A DNA stretch of 64,000 nt, taken from Rhizosphaericola mali. GTDB taxonomy: Bacteria > Bacteroidota > Bacteroidia > Chitinophagales > Chitinophagaceae. The position numbers and the translations under genes are program-made. Positions 63,801 through 64,000 of the stretch are shown here, in pieces; position 1 is the first letter of the stretch; each line of letters opens with the position of its first letter. Location: positions 3,038,001-3,102,000 of the forward strand of contig NZ_CP044016.1 of NCBI RefSeq assembly GCF_004337365.2, read 5' to 3'. The notes beneath the pieces are model-generated. The model had not been told where the DNA came from and made no database searches. It was given only the letters and a program-made list of their open reading frames with translations.

Positions 63801-63843
63801 ATGGCGCAAAAAAGAAGAGAAATACAAAATGTAATCTTTTCAT
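60814..63843 (-). CDS. SusC/RagA-family TonB-linked outer-membrane transporter
   Basis: 1009 residues. A signal peptide ends APLCLFAQK. A carboxypeptidase-D-like domain (FSGTILDSATKSPISDVII), a TonB-box region (VVVVGYGTQRKVDVTGSV), a plug (INIRGVGSYSSNTAPLYVVDG, GANGVVLITTKKG) and a barrel ending YTIGVNLTF follow. At 1009 residues it is a normal-sized SusC, shorter than the other two. It is the first gene of the glucan utilization locus and has its own well-formed promoter upstream. It imports oligosaccharides made at the surface, using TonB. Confidence 0.93.
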   Translation of the reverse strand: MKRLHFVFLFFFAPLCLFAQKQFSGTILDSATKSPISDVIIKIQGKSKGTTSDSLGNFMISATAGDVLNISSNGYSTAHVTLGDNNNISVLLGASVNTTLDQVVVVGYGTQRKVDVTGSVVQIKGAELAKQGVVNPVSGLQGKVPGVNITNTGTPGSSPQINIRGVGSYSSNTAPLYVVDGVWLTDISYLNPNDIESMSILKDASSESIYGVRGANGVVLITTKKGSRRGLTVNYNGSVGVQIANHFPKMANGYEYATMINELTRLTGGTSVLDSSQFGTGTNWFDVASRKAIITSHQVSVSGGSDKSTYNLSLGYLNQDGILKTNTYKRYTLSFSNDINLTNNIKTGYNIIGTYSKSFDPPANIWRGLYTAPPIINPKNADGTYGDPTQYGLGSAVSNPQATLDYNHATTQNYHINGNMYLDISFLKHFKWHSSIGGIYDNTETQTFVPIYQATVNQYSAHTTLTDGKLNTKNWIVENTLTYENKWGDHRFTGLLGQTAYKNNYGESYTTGSDGTITNDPATWYFTSATPGTTYNVTPTNPQTYPAQEKVSSYFGRMSYSYKNKYTFNGTLRADASSKFTANSGRAWLPSFGAAWVVSNEGFMANQKIFDALKLKASWGEVGNSGVPAYVATQQGTSTGSVIYGNSGNISSSQSVASIVPNPLKWEKSIGTDIGIEAAFLQNRLTFEADYYNKKTKDFVFPVPVLGTNGTAASTILTNVGDMVNKGFEVALNWKDNIDENWSYNIGVNASQNTNKFTYSRLENGFVYGGNVSTGGQQGTLTTVGHPVGAFYGYKVIGIFQTQAEVNSYTDANGNLYQPDAKPGDFKYESFTKNGAISGNDRTFIGNPNPKYYYGINMGLRFKSFDLALDFNGVADVDVYNANKGYRYGNENFTEKFYNERWHGEGTSNTNPSVNIGGNQNYYANSWYVESGAYFRLRNAQLGYTLPHELTEKWKIQNLRFYANAQNPFTITKYTGFTPEVGGLPGSMGIDYNTYPLYATYTIGVNLTF

Positions 63844-63929
63844 ACAGACATTATTAAATTTAAAATTTGCAAAATCGAAGTCTAAAAGAAAAAGAATATA
63901 AGCTTATCTAAGACTTAAAATTTCATAAG

Positions 63930-63962
63930 CAAATGTAAAAGGATTCTTAAATTACTAACAAA
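63930..63962 (-). promoter_or_regulatory. Promoter of the glucan utilization locus
   Basis: On the minus strand TTTG (63962-63959) and TACATTTG (63937-63930) are separated by 21 bases, a good fit to the Bacteroidota -33/-7 consensus TTTG and TAnnTTTG. It lies 87 bases upstream of the susC start, leaving an AT-rich leader of about 80 bases. The remaining sequence to the window end shows no gene. Confidence 0.6.
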
Positions 63963-64000
63963 TGTTTATTTTTATTTAAACGAGTAAATAGATATTTTAT

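Noticed and set aside
1-64000. CRISPR arrays, tRNA or rRNA genes, insertion sequences and prophage
   Set aside because: No regularly spaced repeats, cloverleaf sequences, transposase or phage-type products were found on reading the intergenic regions and frames.

Overview
AT-rich 64-kb chromosomal window from a member of the Bacteroidota, most likely Chitinophagaceae. The grounds are three SusC/SusD pairs, promoters that fit the phylum's -7 consensus (TAnnTTTG), almost no Shine-Dalgarno sequences, and a typical sphingobacterial/chitinophagal gene set. The genus cannot be fixed from the sequence alone. No rRNA, tRNA, CRISPR array, transposase or prophage was seen.

Layout. 1-3.4 kb: 3' part of an MtaB-type methylthiotransferase, a small conserved protein, rimM, a YkuK-like RNase H-fold protein and a ROK regulator. 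3.5-15.4 kb: two tandem SusC/SusD pairs on the minus strand and a divergent GH29 alpha-L-fucosidase. 15.5-26 kb: a universal stress protein and a heme-biosynthesis region, hemA-C-D-E then hemF-B, and after an inserted FucP-type sugar permease, hemH-J. Only the glutamate-1-semialdehyde aminotransferase step is missing. 26-33 kb: a PfkB kinase, a Tat-exported Gfo/Idh/MocA oxidoreductase followed by a cytochrome c lipoprotein, tadA, sod, and a dipeptide epimerase coupled to a short PLP enzyme.

33-44 kb is the metal-acquisition part and the most interesting region. Two TonB-dependent receptor operons flank an EamA transporter and a membrane-anchored MutS-like ATPase. Each operon is headed by a paralogous small Cys/His protein carrying the motif HCNGHCFLM. 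The minus-strand operon pairs it with a siderophore-type receptor and a PepSY reductase-like protein. The plus-strand operon pairs it with a two-domain Met/His-rich lipoprotein, a receptor carrying the CxxxM...HxM copper site known from OprC, and a Met-rich helical lipoprotein. I read the second as a copper-acquisition system, although a Fur-like box lies at its promoter.

44-54.7 kb: patatin lipase, dnaG, an ECF sigma factor with an anti-sigma-like protein ending in a predicted beta-barrel, aroK, GH16, a MORN-like protein, a TIGR01777 epimerase and an M28 peptidase. 54.8-63.8 kb: a compact polysaccharide utilization locus, susC-susD-GH144-like-SGNH-GH3, most consistent with beta-1,2-glucan (sophoro-oligosaccharide) use. 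The promoter of susC lies near the right edge of the window.
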